A stretch of 40,192 nt of DNA, taken from an uncultured Bacteroidia bacterium (GTDB lineage Bacteria; Bacteroidota; Bacteroidia; Bacteroidales; F082). Made by a program: the position numbers and the translations under genes. Shown piece after piece: positions 1-7,810 of the stretch (positions are counted from its first letter, which is position 1; each line of letters begins with the position of its first letter). The notes under the pieces are model-generated. The model saw nothing but the letters and a program-made list of their open reading frames with translations, searched no databases and was not told the DNA's origin. Location: contig CADCML010000038.1 of assembly GCA_902802535.1 (NCBI GenBank), forward strand, positions 1-40,192, read 5' to 3'.

Positions 1-1287
1 ACGGCTTCCGCCGCTATAACTGCTGCCCGAACTGCGGCTTGAACTCGATGAGGAACTTCTCGAAGGCGAACTGCTTCTGTTGTAACTGCCGCTTGACGAG
101 CTGCTCCTGTTGCTCGATGAACTAGGTCTGTTATAGCTGCCGTTGTTGGAGCTGTTTCTGTTGGTGGTCGTCGCTGAAGCCGAACGGGATGAGGACGAGC
201 CTTGCGGACGAACGTATTCCGAACTGGAACGCGATGGACGGTTGCTGCTGGGTGAGGTGTAGCTCTGGCGCTCACTGGTTTGGTTGCCCGTGCGGGCGCT
301 GGCTGAGCCGTTGGAGTTGTTTGTCGGACGGCTTGCCGCGACACTGCCCGTGCGACCGCTGGTGCCAGCTGTAGGTCTGTTGCTCACGGTCGGTCTGCTG
401 CTCGCGGTGGGTCTGTTGGCGCTGGCGCCTACACGTCCTTCCGATGCGGCGCTTGTGGTGGGACGGCTTGACATGCTACCCGAAGTTCTGCCGCTTTCGC
501 TTCCGCTGACGGTGGCGCGCCCCGACATGCTACCTCCCGTGCTACCACCTTGGTTTGGCAGGCGCGAGCTCATCGAGCCACCAGTGCCAGTGCTGCCGTG
601 TCTCACGCTGGCCACATAGTTGCTTAAGCTGCTACCGCCGCCACCGTTTCCGCCATTTCCGCCGTGATGATGGCCGCCACCGCCGTAATAGTCATTGTGG
701 TAGTAGTGGTGGTGGTGATGGTAATGATGATGGTAGCCATAGCTCCAGTAAGGATCCCAGCCCCAGTAGGAATAGTAGTAGGGATAGCCCCAGTAGCTTC
801 TCCAATACGGACGGTAGCCCCAGCCGATATAGAAGCCCGGGTAGTAGTCCCAATAGAAGGGGTCGTAGCTGTTCACGTACACGTAGGTGGAGCCGCTGCC
901 ACAGCTGCTGGTGTAATAGTCGTCGTAATAGTCTCTCGTCGAGGAGGCTTGCGTGCCGAAACGCTTGATGCGCGCAGCAAAGTCGGCATCGTAATACGTC
1001 TCGGTCGTGGTGTACACCACACCGTTTGTGTCGGTCACCGTCTCAGTGGTCTGATAAACGGGCTCGGCGTTGCTGACGTAGTTTTTGCTGTCGGAATAGT
1101 AAGTTTGGTAGTCGTATTCCGAGTTGCTGCTGATTTTGGGGCTCACGTAGGAGCCGTTGCTGGTGGTCATGTGACCGCCCGTGTTGCCGTAGGGCGAGTA
1201 GTAGGTGTCGTCTTTGGCCGTTTTCTGATTCGTCGAGCAGCTGGCGAGAATCAGGGCAATGATCGGTATTAATCTTAATGCTTTCAT
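1..1287 (-). CDS. Tyr/Trp/His/Ser-rich lipoprotein, 3' end outside window
   Basis: An open frame of 429 codons starts at ATG 1287 and runs off the window edge without a stop. The N-terminus is a lipoprotein signal: a hydrophobic stretch followed by the lipobox L14-A-S-C17, so the protein should be lipid-anchored in the envelope. Residues about 120-205 are packed with Tyr, Trp and Pro and contain a His cluster (about 185-195). A Gly/His stretch follows, and then about 200 residues of Ser, Arg, Thr, Pro and Asn rich low-complexity sequence that ends in an Arg-Ser rich tail. No catalytic domain is recognisable. Such low-complexity lipoproteins occur in Bacteroidales and usually have no assigned function. 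The His cluster could bind metal and the basic Ser-rich tail could contact polysaccharide or peptidoglycan, but both are guesses. The reading frame is well supported by length and by the signal peptide. Confidence 0.8.
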   Translation of the reverse strand, partial: MKALRLIPIIALILASCSTNQKTAKDDTYYSPYGNTGGHMTTSNGSYVSPKISSNSEYDYQTYYSDSKNYVSNAEPVYQTTETVTDTNGVVYTTTETYYDADFAARIKRFGTQASSTRDYYDDYYTSSCGSGSTYVYVNSYDPFYWDYYPGFYIGWGYRPYWRSYWGYPYYYSYWGWDPYWSYGYHHHYHHHHHYYHNDYYGGGGHHHGGNGGNGGGGSSLSNYVASVRHGSTGTGGSMSSRLPNQGGSTGGSMSGRATVSGSESGRTSGSMSSRPTTSAASEGRVGASANRPTASSRPTVSNRPTAGTSGRTGSVAASRPTNNSNGSASARTGNQTSERQSYTSPSSNRPSRSSSEYVRPQGSSSSRSASATTTNRNSSNNGSYNRPSSSSNRSSSSSGSYNRSSSPSRSSSSSSSRSSGSSYSGGSR

Positions 1288-1380
1288 TGTATGTGTGATT
1301 TTTTTTGTTTGTTTTCCAAAGGGTCTGTTGAACGTCTGAAACCTTACAAATTTCGTACCAAAAATTGAATTTTCCGAGGC

Positions 1381-2169
1381 TTATTCCAATTTGATGACTC
1401 TTCCGTCGCCTTCACATTCTTGGACAATCCATGGGTTGCCCCTATAATACACGTTTCCAATGCTATAGAGCCAAACGGTGAGCTTATTCGTGGAATAAAC
1501 ATAGGCATCGTTGGTGGAGTTTGACTTCACCCTCACAAAGATGGATTTGAGGTTCTCGGCATGGACGACCCCATAACTCCTCATGATGATGTCGGTGTAG
1601 GCTGCCGTGCCGCTCAGTGTGACCTCCGAAGTGCCATTGCCGAAGATGCATTTCACCACGTCGCAGTTGAAAGGCAGGTCGATTTTGCCGCAGCCCTCGT
1701 TGATGTTGAGGTGGAAAGTCTTGATGGGTATCGTGTCGATGTCGAGGCCGGTGGAGTCGATGCTGAGTTCCATGAAGCCGCGAAGGGTGTCGAGGCCGAT
1801 GAGGTCGCCGATGGAGGCATAGTTGATGGTGAGTAGGTTGTCGTAATACACGGTCAAGTCGATGCTGTAGTCGAAGCTGCGGAGCCAGTTGAAGTCGTTC
1901 TTGTTTTTGATGACCAACGTGTCGCCTTCAATCTCGGTGGTGATGTTGTCGATGAGGTTCTCGGGGCAGGTAAGCTCCAAGTGTGGATGGTCGCTCTGTA
2001 TCAACTTGACGTTCACGTTGTTGTACATGGAAATGGTGTTGAACGTGTGCCCAAGCTCACGTTGCTCCGTGACGGGCTTTCCGTTGTTGAAGAGCCGGTC
2101 GACCTTGCTGCACGAAACGGTCAGCAGGCTAACGAGGAAAAACAGGATTGCGACGTTGTTTCTTTTCAT
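1381..2169 (-). CDS. GIN/DUF2807-like lipoprotein
   Basis: This 262-residue protein has a lipoprotein signal ending in the lipobox L-T-V-S-C20. The rest resembles the 'putative auto-transporter adhesin, head GIN domain' family (DUF2807), a right-handed beta-helix. It shows the typical opening (a 'F..I.MYNNVNVKL.QSDHP' pattern near residues 40-60) and regularly spaced beta strands with alternating hydrophobic and polar residues. The exact function of the family is unknown; members are usually exported. The start was set at ATG 2169, although the frame is open to 2265, because only this start puts the signal peptide at the N-terminus. It overlaps the end of the upstream lipid A deacylase gene by 41 bases in another frame, so the two are probably co-transcribed and translationally coupled. 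Confidence 0.75.
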   Translation of the reverse strand: MKRNNVAILFFLVSLLTVSCSKVDRLFNNGKPVTEQRELGHTFNTISMYNNVNVKLIQSDHPHLELTCPENLIDNITTEIEGDTLVIKNKNDFNWLRSFDYSIDLTVYYDNLLTINYASIGDLIGLDTLRGFMELSIDSTGLDIDTIPIKTFHLNINEGCGKIDLPFNCDVVKCIFGNGTSEVTLSGTAAYTDIIMRSYGVVHAENLKSIFVRVKSNSTNDAYVYSTNKLTVWLYSIGNVYYRGNPWIVQECEGDGRVIKLE

Positions 2170-3313
2170 GACGGGGTAGATAATATTTGTGCTGGATATG
2201 ATAGCCGATGCCAAAACTGATGAAGTCGGCCTTGATGTCGTAGGTGGTGAAGGCGAGAGTGGCAAACAGGTTGTCGGTGAAATAGTAGCGCACCGCCACC
2301 TTCTGGTAGAACAGGAAGGCCTTGGCGAACAGTGCCTCGTTGTTGCGCAGGCCGGCGTTGAACATGAAACTGACGCGGTCGAGCATCATCTCATACGAAA
2401 CCAGCAGACTGACCTCCGTTTTCCAATCGGGATGGGTGATTTTGCTGCTGTTGTCGATGACCACCTCCGTGCCAAGGCCCAACCGGTCGCGCTCGGTGAG
2501 CTGGAACATGAAGTTGGCGGCCAGGTCGTGAACGAAAAAGTATTGGTGTGTGCCATATTGCTGGCTCATGTCCTTGAATCCCAATGTGTATTGGTAGTCG
2601 GTGACGAAATGCCGCTTGCCGTCGAACTCGAAAAGGTAGTTTTTCGGGCGCAACTTCTTGTCAATCTGAGCCTTGGGCGGTGTCAAACACCACGACAGCC
2701 CCGTGGCCACGCTGAAGATGTTGATGCCCATGTTGGGCGTGCGGGTGGCACCGTTCGAGAAGTGGGTCAGGCCTATGGAAGTCACCCAGTGCAGGCGTTC
2801 GATGATGCGCTGCCGGTATTCGAAAGAGAGGTTGATGGCTGCATTGACGTGCGACCCGATGGCATAGTTGTGGAAGTTCTCCTTCGGGTCGAACTTGTTG
2901 GTGAGAAACGACACGCCCACGCCCAACTTGAAGGTCAGTTTGCTGTTTTCGTTGGGCGTGATGGGGAAGTTGATGAAAGGATAGAGGGCAAACACCTTGC
3001 CCAACTCGGCGGAGATGCTGTCGTTGCCGAAACTGGAGTAATAGAAGGTGAAGCCCATGGAGGGGTAGTTGTGCAGCACTTCCCAACGGTGCTCGCCGTA
3101 TGTGTTGCGGTGGAACGACAACTCGTAGGCGGGCGTGTGGCGGCTGTAACGTCCTAAGGCTGAGTGGAATTCGTCGTTCTGGAAATACATGTAGCCAAAA
3201 TGCATCCGCGCCTCAATCGCATAGTTTCTGTGGCTGAGTTGGGCCTCTGCCGTTTTCCCTATTAATAATAAGGTGAGCAGGACGAAAAGGATATGGAGTT
3301 TTTGTCGTTCCAT
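2129..3313 (-). CDS. PagL-like acyloxyacyl hydrolase (lipid A 3-O-deacylase family)
   Basis: This 394-residue protein has a cleavable signal peptide (residues 1-24, ending A-E-A) and an aromatic, beta-strand rich body typical of an outer membrane barrel. The segment H184-F-S186-N-G followed by N194-x-G196 matches the PagL active-site signature (His-Ser motif followed by N-x-G). PagL enzymes remove the 3-O acyl chain of lipid A in the outer membrane. The protein is roughly twice the length of proteobacterial PagL, as is common for Bacteroidota homologues. The start at 3313 was chosen because the signal peptide begins there; an ATG-initiated frame at 3370 would put 19 polar residues ahead of it. 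A -7 box lies only about 9 bases upstream, which suggests a very short leader. The last ~14 codons overlap the downstream lipoprotein gene. Confidence 0.7.
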   Translation of the reverse strand: MERQKLHILFVLLTLLLIGKTAEAQLSHRNYAIEARMHFGYMYFQNDEFHSALGRYSRHTPAYELSFHRNTYGEHRWEVLHNYPSMGFTFYYSSFGNDSISAELGKVFALYPFINFPITPNENSKLTFKLGVGVSFLTNKFDPKENFHNYAIGSHVNAAINLSFEYRQRIIERLHWVTSIGLTHFSNGATRTPNMGINIFSVATGLSWCLTPPKAQIDKKLRPKNYLFEFDGKRHFVTDYQYTLGFKDMSQQYGTHQYFFVHDLAANFMFQLTERDRLGLGTEVVIDNSSKITHPDWKTEVSLLVSYEMMLDRVSFMFNAGLRNNEALFAKAFLFYQKVAVRYYFTDNLFATLAFTTYDIKADFISFGIGYHIQHKYYLPRHEKKQRRNPVFPR

Positions 3314-3321
3314 TTGAGCCG

Positions 3322-3329
3322 CAAAGGTA
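3322..3329 (-). promoter_or_regulatory. Bacteroidota -7 box (TACCTTTG)
   Basis: On the minus strand this reads TACCTTTG, an exact TAnnTTTG match. It would start transcription about 7 bases further on, almost at the ATG at 3313, which implies a nearly leaderless mRNA for the PagL-like gene. No clear -33 TTTG was found at the usual distance. Confidence 0.5.
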
Positions 3330-3360
3330 CAAAAACTCTCATAATCCTTGGATAGTATTT

Positions 3361-3558
3361 CTTTTGTCACAAAACCAGCAAAACAGACAAAACTTGTTTT
3401 GAAAACAACGGCTCACAACCGATTCGCCGTTGCAACGTTGCCCTGGCAGCCCGAAAAAGTTCAAACGGCATCCGAAAGGATGCATCGAAAAGGAGCCGGT
3501 TGGCGACTTTTTGTGCCAATATTGTTTTGAAGGTTTTGACCGTTTTGTGACCAAAAAA
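3361..3558. repeat. Imperfect inverted repeat bounding a ~200-bp intergenic segment
   Basis: The arm at 3361-3384 (core TCACAAAACCAGCAAAAC) is matched in inverse by the arm at 3533-3558 (core GTTTTGACCGTTTTGTGA), with a few mismatches. The ~150 bases between hold no gene that can be supported. It lies between the divergent PagL-like gene and mazG. It could be a remnant of a small non-autonomous element or simply A/T-rich promoter sequence. Confidence 0.35.
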
Positions 3559-3561
3559 GCA

Positions 3562-3569
3562 TATTTTTG
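3562..3569 (+). promoter_or_regulatory. Bacteroidota -7 box (TATTTTTG) for mazG
   Basis: This is an exact TAnnTTTG match 20 bases before the mazG ATG. Candidate -33 TTTG motifs lie upstream at 3535-3538 and 3544-3547, but neither is at the ideal spacing. Confidence 0.5.
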
Positions 3570-3589
3570 CATTCTCAAATAATCATAAT

Positions 3590-4360
3590 ATGGACGAAAG
3601 ACTACAAGCCTTCAAGCGACTACTGGATATCATGGACGCAGTGCGGGCGGGCTGCCCGTGGGACAGCACCCAAACCATCCACAGCCTGCGCCACCTCACC
3701 ATCGAGGAGACCTACGAACTCAGCCAAGCCATCCTCAATGACGACCTCAACGAGGTGAAAAAGGAACTCGGCGACCTCATGCTCCACCTCGTCTTCTACG
3801 CCAAGATAGGGCAGGAGCAAGGCGCCTTCGACATTGCCGACGTGCTCAACGGCATCTGCGACAAGATGGTGGTGCGTCATCCGCATATCTTTGGTAATGA
3901 GCACGTTGAGAATGCTGAGCAGGTGGAGCAGAACTGGGAGAAAATCAAGCTGGAGCGCGAGCACAACCGCAGTGTGTTGGGCGGCGTGCCCGATGGTCTG
4001 CCCTCGTTGCTGAAAGCCTATCGGATGCACCAGAAGACCGCCGGCGTGGGCTTCCGTTGGCCAAGTGCCGAGCAGGCTTGGCAAAAGGTGGAGGAAGAGA
4101 AGAAGGAGCTTTTTGCCGAGCTGCAAAAGCCCGACAACACCGAGCGCATTGAGGAGGAATACGGCGACTTGCTTTTTGCCTTGGCGGCTTATGGCATCTA
4201 CATCGGCGTGAATCCCGACGACGCCTTGGAGAAGACCGACAAGAAATTCCGCGAGCGTTTCAGCTATGTGGAACAGCGTGCCCGCGAGCAAGGCAAAGGC
4301 GTGCAGCACCTCACGCTTGAGGAGATGATTGCTTATTGGAAGGAAGCGAAGACGAATTAA
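3590..4360 (+). CDS. mazG: Nucleoside triphosphate pyrophosphohydrolase MazG
   Basis: This 256-residue protein has two MazG repeats. It hydrolyses (d)NTPs to the monophosphate and pyrophosphate in the cytoplasm, a house-cleaning role and, in E. coli, a brake on the ppGpp response. The N-terminal repeat begins with a C-P-W-D motif (residues 22-25), and its EExxE...ExxD metal site is visible as E39-E40-x-x-E43 and E59-x-x-D62. The C-terminal repeat carries E-E-Y-G-D-L followed by a K-F-x-x-R-F motif, as in full-length two-domain MazG. Length is normal for the family. The start at 3590 sits 20 bases after a -7 box. It is followed by a toxin-antitoxin pair with its own promoter, so an operon is not needed. 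Confidence 0.93.
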   Translation: MDERLQAFKRLLDIMDAVRAGCPWDSTQTIHSLRHLTIEETYELSQAILNDDLNEVKKELGDLMLHLVFYAKIGQEQGAFDIADVLNGICDKMVVRHPHIFGNEHVENAEQVEQNWEKIKLEREHNRSVLGGVPDGLPSLLKAYRMHQKTAGVGFRWPSAEQAWQKVEEEKKELFAELQKPDNTERIEEEYGDLLFALAAYGIYIGVNPDDALEKTDKKFRERFSYVEQRAREQGKGVQHLTLEEMIAYWKEAKTN

Positions 4361-4409
4361 AATATTGTGTGTCTTTGCGCAAATCATCTTGTTTTTCGAT
4401 GTTTTTGTT

Positions 4410-4417
4410 TATTTTTG
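4410..4417 (+). promoter_or_regulatory. Bacteroidota -7 box (TATTTTTG) for the toxin-antitoxin pair
   Basis: This TAnnTTTG match lies 22 bases before the antitoxin ATG. A CTTG at 4388-4391, 18 bases upstream, may serve as the -33 element. Confidence 0.5.
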
Positions 4418-4439
4418 CACCGTATTAAGAAAAACAGTC

Positions 4440-4694
4440 ATGACCGCAATCGAATTACAAACCGACACGATGCAACTGCTTCAGCAGTTCGACAAGACCG
4501 ACACTTCACTTTGGAAGAAGATACTTGATGCAATCGTCTCCATTTACCAAGATGAGGCAAGACAACAGGCTCAGAAGCGTGCCGAACAAAAGGCAAGAAT
4601 CCGCGAAATGGTTGGCGTTTTCGAGGAATGTGCTACTGACGACTGGAAACAAGCCAAGGAAGAGTATCTCACCGAGAAATACGCCCGACAATGA
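4440..4694 (+). CDS. Putative antitoxin of a PIN-domain toxin pair
   Basis: This small protein of 84 residues is mostly alpha-helical and charged, with a Gln/Lys/Arg-rich middle (about residues 40-60), and has no recognised DNA-binding fold. Its role is inferred from position: its TGA overlaps the ATG of the downstream PIN-domain gene (ATGA, 4691-4694), the standard coupled layout of type II toxin-antitoxin operons, and its size is right for an antitoxin. The start at 4440 was preferred over the open frame back to 4329 because the earlier one overlaps the end of mazG and lies upstream of the -7 box. It does not resemble VapB, Phd or RelB families by eye, so the antitoxin class is open. Confidence 0.65.
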   Translation: MTAIELQTDTMQLLQQFDKTDTSLWKKILDAIVSIYQDEARQQAQKRAEQKARIREMVGVFEECATDDWKQAKEEYLTEKYARQ

Positions 4695-5113
4695 GAGTTT
4701 TCATCGATACCAATGTTTTTCTTGATTTGCTTTGCAAACGAGAAGGTTTTTTCGCCGATTCGCTTAGTGTCTTTGACCTTGCTGTTGATGGGAGAATTGA
4801 ACTTTTGATTTCGGATTTGAGCATTGCCAACATTAAATATATTACCAGAAAAGACTTCTCTGTTGACAAGTTCTATGAAGTCATTTCTGTTTTCCGGCCT
4901 TTGTTCACCATAGTTCCTGTAGGCGAAACAGCCGTGGACGAAGCTCTTGCATTGAAAGATAGAGATTTTGAGGACGCTTTGCAATATTTTTCGGCTAATC
5001 AGGCTCATTCCGATTATTTGCTTACACGAAACATCAATGACTATGGTTTTGCCTCGATGATAGTCTTGACACCCTCGGATTTTCTCAAGCGTTGCTTCCC
5101 TGCAGCCACATGA
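4691..5113 (+). CDS. PIN-domain ribonuclease toxin (VapC-like)
   Basis: This 140-residue single PIN domain opens with V-F-I-D6-T-N-V-F, the classic first catalytic Asp and Asn of PIN nucleases. It contains D-R-D-F-E94-D95-A in the centre and closes with T-R-N-x-x-D117, giving the acidic cluster that binds Mg2+ and cuts RNA. VapC-type toxins cleave tRNA or rRNA and are held inactive by the antitoxin from the preceding, overlapping gene. The length matches VapC proteins (130-145 residues). The RNA target cannot be read from the sequence. The pair sits between mazG and a T9SS protein gene with no other sign of a mobile element. Confidence 0.85.
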   Translation: MRVFIDTNVFLDLLCKREGFFADSLSVFDLAVDGRIELLISDLSIANIKYITRKDFSVDKFYEVISVFRPLFTIVPVGETAVDEALALKDRDFEDALQYFSANQAHSDYLLTRNINDYGFASMIVLTPSDFLKRCFPAAT

Positions 5114-5154
5114 CAAAAAAATCCCCATTTTTTCTTGCACCAAACTTTTTTTGT

Positions 5155-5162
5155 TATATTTG
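5155..5162 (+). promoter_or_regulatory. Bacteroidota -7 box (TATATTTG)
   Basis: Exact TAnnTTTG upstream of the T9SS protein gene at 5228, with CTTG at 5134-5137 as a possible -33 element. The expected leader is about 60 bases. Confidence 0.55.
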
Positions 5163-5227
5163 CAGCGCATTTTGTGTGCAATTTGAATCAAATCAATTCA
5201 CTTAATACTAACCTAAATTCAATCAAA

Positions 5228-7603
5228 ATGAAAAAAGTATCTTTACTTATCGCGATGATTGCCTTCGTTTGCGGCAATGCTTTCGCACAGTTCAGTTACG
5301 ATTTTACCGGCTGCCCCGCAGGCGCTAAAATCGCTCAAACCCTTGGCGAGCCTTGGACTACTTGGAGCCAAGCTCCTGGAGGTGCCGAAGACGGTGTCTT
5401 CAATGAAATCGGTGGCTCGATGGCTGCCGAGTTTACCTATGGTAACGACCAAGTGCTCAGACTTGGTGGTGCAACTACCGGAAGATGGATATTCTCCTTC
5501 GACATGTACATCCCGACCGGAAAGGATGCCTACAACAACGTCCTTCATGCTTTCGCTGGCTCTGGCAGTGAATGGGCTACCGAGGTTTACTTCAAGAACT
5601 CTGATAACGGCACCATGATTGCTGCCGGTGGCAACAACTACACTTTCGATTGCCCCTACGATGCTTGGTTCAATGTGAAGTATGACATCGACCTCGACAA
5701 CGACCAAGCCACCTTCATGGTTGATGAGGTTGTTATTTGCACTTGGCAGTACAGCCTGCAAGCCAGCGGTGGTGCCGGTACGCGTCAGCTCGATGCCGCC
5801 GACTTCTATCCGCCGACCAGCGCTTCTATTTCCGACTATTTCGTCGACAATGTTGTCCTTGAAAGCAATTCAGGTGGTGAAACCCTCGTCATGGAACCTT
5901 TCGAGGAGTACACCGTGGGCAACAAGATTGCTGCTGAAGCCATTGCTGCCGGTCACGACTGGTGGACCACTTGGAGCAATGCTCCCGGCGGTGCTGAAGA
6001 CGGTGAAGTTGCTGAATTGAATGGTACCAAGTGCGGTAAGTTCACCTATGGCAACGACCAAGTCCTGCTCCTCGGTGACCAAACCAGCGGTACTTTCACC
6101 TGCAGCTTCGATATGTACATTCCTGCTGGTAAGGATGCCTACAACAACCTTCTCCACGCTTTCGCTGGCTCTGGCAGTGAATGGGCTTCTGAGGTTTACT
6201 ACAAAAACTCTGATAATGGCACAATGATTGAAGTTGGTGGCGTTAACTACAACTTCGATTGCCCCTACGATGCTTGGTTCAATGTGAAGTATTATATTGA
6301 CCTTGACAACGACGTGGCTTCCTTCTTGATCGACGGTGTGGAAATTGTTGCTTGGCAATACAGCCTGCAAGCCAGCGGTGGTGCCGGTACGCGCCAACTT
6401 GCCGCTATGGACTTCTATCCTCCGACCAGCGCAGCTGTTTCCGAATATTATGTTGACAACATCGAGGTCGAAAAGGTGGGTGGTTCAGCTGCTCCTCATT
6501 TCGTCGTCACTCCTACTGCTGTCACCCAAGAGCTCGAAGAAGACGACATCACCATGGTGGAGGTTTCTCTCGAAAACGCTGGTAACTCCATCGGTGACTG
6601 GTATGGCTGGCTTCAATTCGAACAAGGTGGTGCTGGTTCGCAAACCTCTGAACTTTACTACCACGATGGTCAAGTCGCTTCTGGTATCGGTTCGTCAGGT
6701 GCTGTCACCCGTGAAATGGCTATCCGTCTGCCCGCTTCCGCCTATGCTGGTGCTGCAATGGGTATGAGAATCGTTTCCGCCAAGTATTACATCTATGACA
6801 CTTATCAATCCACCGACTATAACTACATCTTCCACATCTATGGTCAAGGCCCCAACGGTCAACCTGGCCAAATGCTGGCTGAAAAGACTGTCCACAGCAC
6901 TGATATGGGTGTTTGGATCACCGCCACCTTCGACGAGGAGGTCTATATGACGGGTGAGGCCATGTGGATTGGCGTGCAGCTCGAACAAGGTGCTGGCGAA
7001 TATCCGCTGTCAATGGATGGTGGCGAATATGGTGAGATTCAAGACGGCAACTGGCTCAATTCGAACGGCGGCCCCTTCAGCCACTGCTATTCAGCTCCTT
7101 CTGGCAGTAGTGATGGTTTCCAAGGTGCTTGGCTGATTACGGCCACCTGCCAAGGCGAACTCGTTCCTGCTACTTGGGTCACGATGGACAAGACTGAAGG
7201 TTCTGTCCTCGGCGGTCAAAGCGAGACCCTCACCCTTACGCTCAACTCCATCGGCCTGCCTATGGGTACGAACTACAACTCCACGCTCGTCATCAACACC
7301 AACGACGAGGATCTGCCTATTGTTGAGATTCCTGTTGCCCTCGCCGTTACCGACGGTGTTGTGGAGACTGCCAACCAACTGGCCAGCATCTATCCCAACC
7401 CCGCCACTTCGGTGGTCACCCTCGAAGGCGACAACCTGAACAGCGTGGCTATCTACAATGTGGCCGGCCAGCTCGTCCGCGTGGTGAAGCTCGACAGCAT
7501 GGTGAACAACATCGACATGAATGTTGAAGCCGGTGTCTACTTCTTCAGCATCTATGACAACAATGGCCGCAACAGCGTGCAGCGCGTTGTTATTGTGAAG
7601 TAA
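5228..7603 (+). CDS. Secreted protein with duplicated jelly-roll-like domain and T9SS type A sorting domain
   Basis: This 791-residue protein has a signal peptide (MKK..., cleavage after A-F-A20). It then carries two tandem ~200-residue modules (about 25-212 and 222-414) that share W-T-T-W-S, A-P-G-G-A-E-D-G, F-T-Y-G-N-D-Q-V and F-D-M-Y-I-P motifs. These look like concanavalin/LamG-type beta-sandwiches that may bind glycans. A middle region (about 420-640) resembles adhesin-type beta domains. A BACON/Ig-like stretch follows, and the last ~75 residues are a T9SS type A sorting domain (I-Y-P-N-P start, G-V-Y-F-F..., R-V-V-I-V-K end). The protein is therefore expected to be moved across the outer membrane by the Por system and anchored or released outside. 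The start at 5228 is set by the signal peptide. A strong terminator follows at 7624. The ligand is unknown. Confidence 0.85.
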   Translation: MKKVSLLIAMIAFVCGNAFAQFSYDFTGCPAGAKIAQTLGEPWTTWSQAPGGAEDGVFNEIGGSMAAEFTYGNDQVLRLGGATTGRWIFSFDMYIPTGKDAYNNVLHAFAGSGSEWATEVYFKNSDNGTMIAAGGNNYTFDCPYDAWFNVKYDIDLDNDQATFMVDEVVICTWQYSLQASGGAGTRQLDAADFYPPTSASISDYFVDNVVLESNSGGETLVMEPFEEYTVGNKIAAEAIAAGHDWWTTWSNAPGGAEDGEVAELNGTKCGKFTYGNDQVLLLGDQTSGTFTCSFDMYIPAGKDAYNNLLHAFAGSGSEWASEVYYKNSDNGTMIEVGGVNYNFDCPYDAWFNVKYYIDLDNDVASFLIDGVEIVAWQYSLQASGGAGTRQLAAMDFYPPTSAAVSEYYVDNIEVEKVGGSAAPHFVVTPTAVTQELEEDDITMVEVSLENAGNSIGDWYGWLQFEQGGAGSQTSELYYHDGQVASGIGSSGAVTREMAIRLPASAYAGAAMGMRIVSAKYYIYDTYQSTDYNYIFHIYGQGPNGQPGQMLAEKTVHSTDMGVWITATFDEEVYMTGEAMWIGVQLEQGAGEYPLSMDGGEYGEIQDGNWLNSNGGPFSHCYSAPSGSSDGFQGAWLITATCQGELVPATWVTMDKTEGSVLGGQSETLTLTLNSIGLPMGTNYNSTLVINTNDEDLPIVEIPVALAVTDGVVETANQLASIYPNPATSVVTLEGDNLNSVAIYNVAGQLVRVVKLDSMVNNIDMNVEAGVYFFSIYDNNGRNSVQRVVIVK
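5300..6469. repeat. Intragenic tandem duplication in the T9SS protein gene
   Basis: Two copies (about 5300-5863 and 5891-6469) are offset by 609 bases (203 codons). They keep exact DNA blocks of 30-39 bases, for example the block starting TTCGATTGCCCCTACGATGC in both copies, so the duplication is fairly recent or kept alike by recombination. Confidence 0.85.
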
Positions 7604-7623
7604 TCCATCCTTGGATTGAATGG

Positions 7624-7655
7624 AAAAAACCGCTCCTTTGGGGGCGGTTTTTTTG
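7624..7655 (+). terminator. Rho-independent terminator after the T9SS gene
   Basis: A-tract, stem CCGCTCC / GGGGCGG (one T-G pair), 4-base loop TTTG, and a run of seven T. It lies 20 bases after the stop at 7603. Confidence 0.85.
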
Positions 7656-7660
7656 TTGTC

Positions 7661-7810
7661 TTGTCGCCGCTTCGCGTCATTGCGAGGCACGAAGCAATCC
7701 AGAATTGAGCCGTCTTGTCGCCGCTTTGCGTCATTGCGAGGCACGAAGCAATCCAGAATTGAGCCGTCTTGTCGCCGCTTTGCGTCATTGCGAGGCACGA
7801 AGCAATCCAG
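7661..7810. repeat. Tandem array (2.8 copies of 54 bp) of a dispersed palindromic repeat
   Basis: Units begin at 7661, 7715 and 7769 and are nearly identical. Each contains CATTGCGAGGCACGAAGCAA, which has the inverted ends ATTGC/GCAAT. Related copies lie at 8133-8174, 8937-9017 and 36818-36860. All six frames through the array are short and repetitive, so the peptides they would encode are not credible genes. The array ends exactly at the stop codon of the GIY-YIG gene. Confidence 0.9.

Noticed and set aside
2189-3157. Open frame of 322 codons opposite the PagL-like gene
   Set aside because: The opposite strand encodes a signal peptide, barrel strands and the PagL motif; this frame has none.
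7661-7810. CRISPR-like array
   Set aside because: The whole 54-bp unit repeats, including the part that would be spacer. There are only 2.8 copies and no cas genes.
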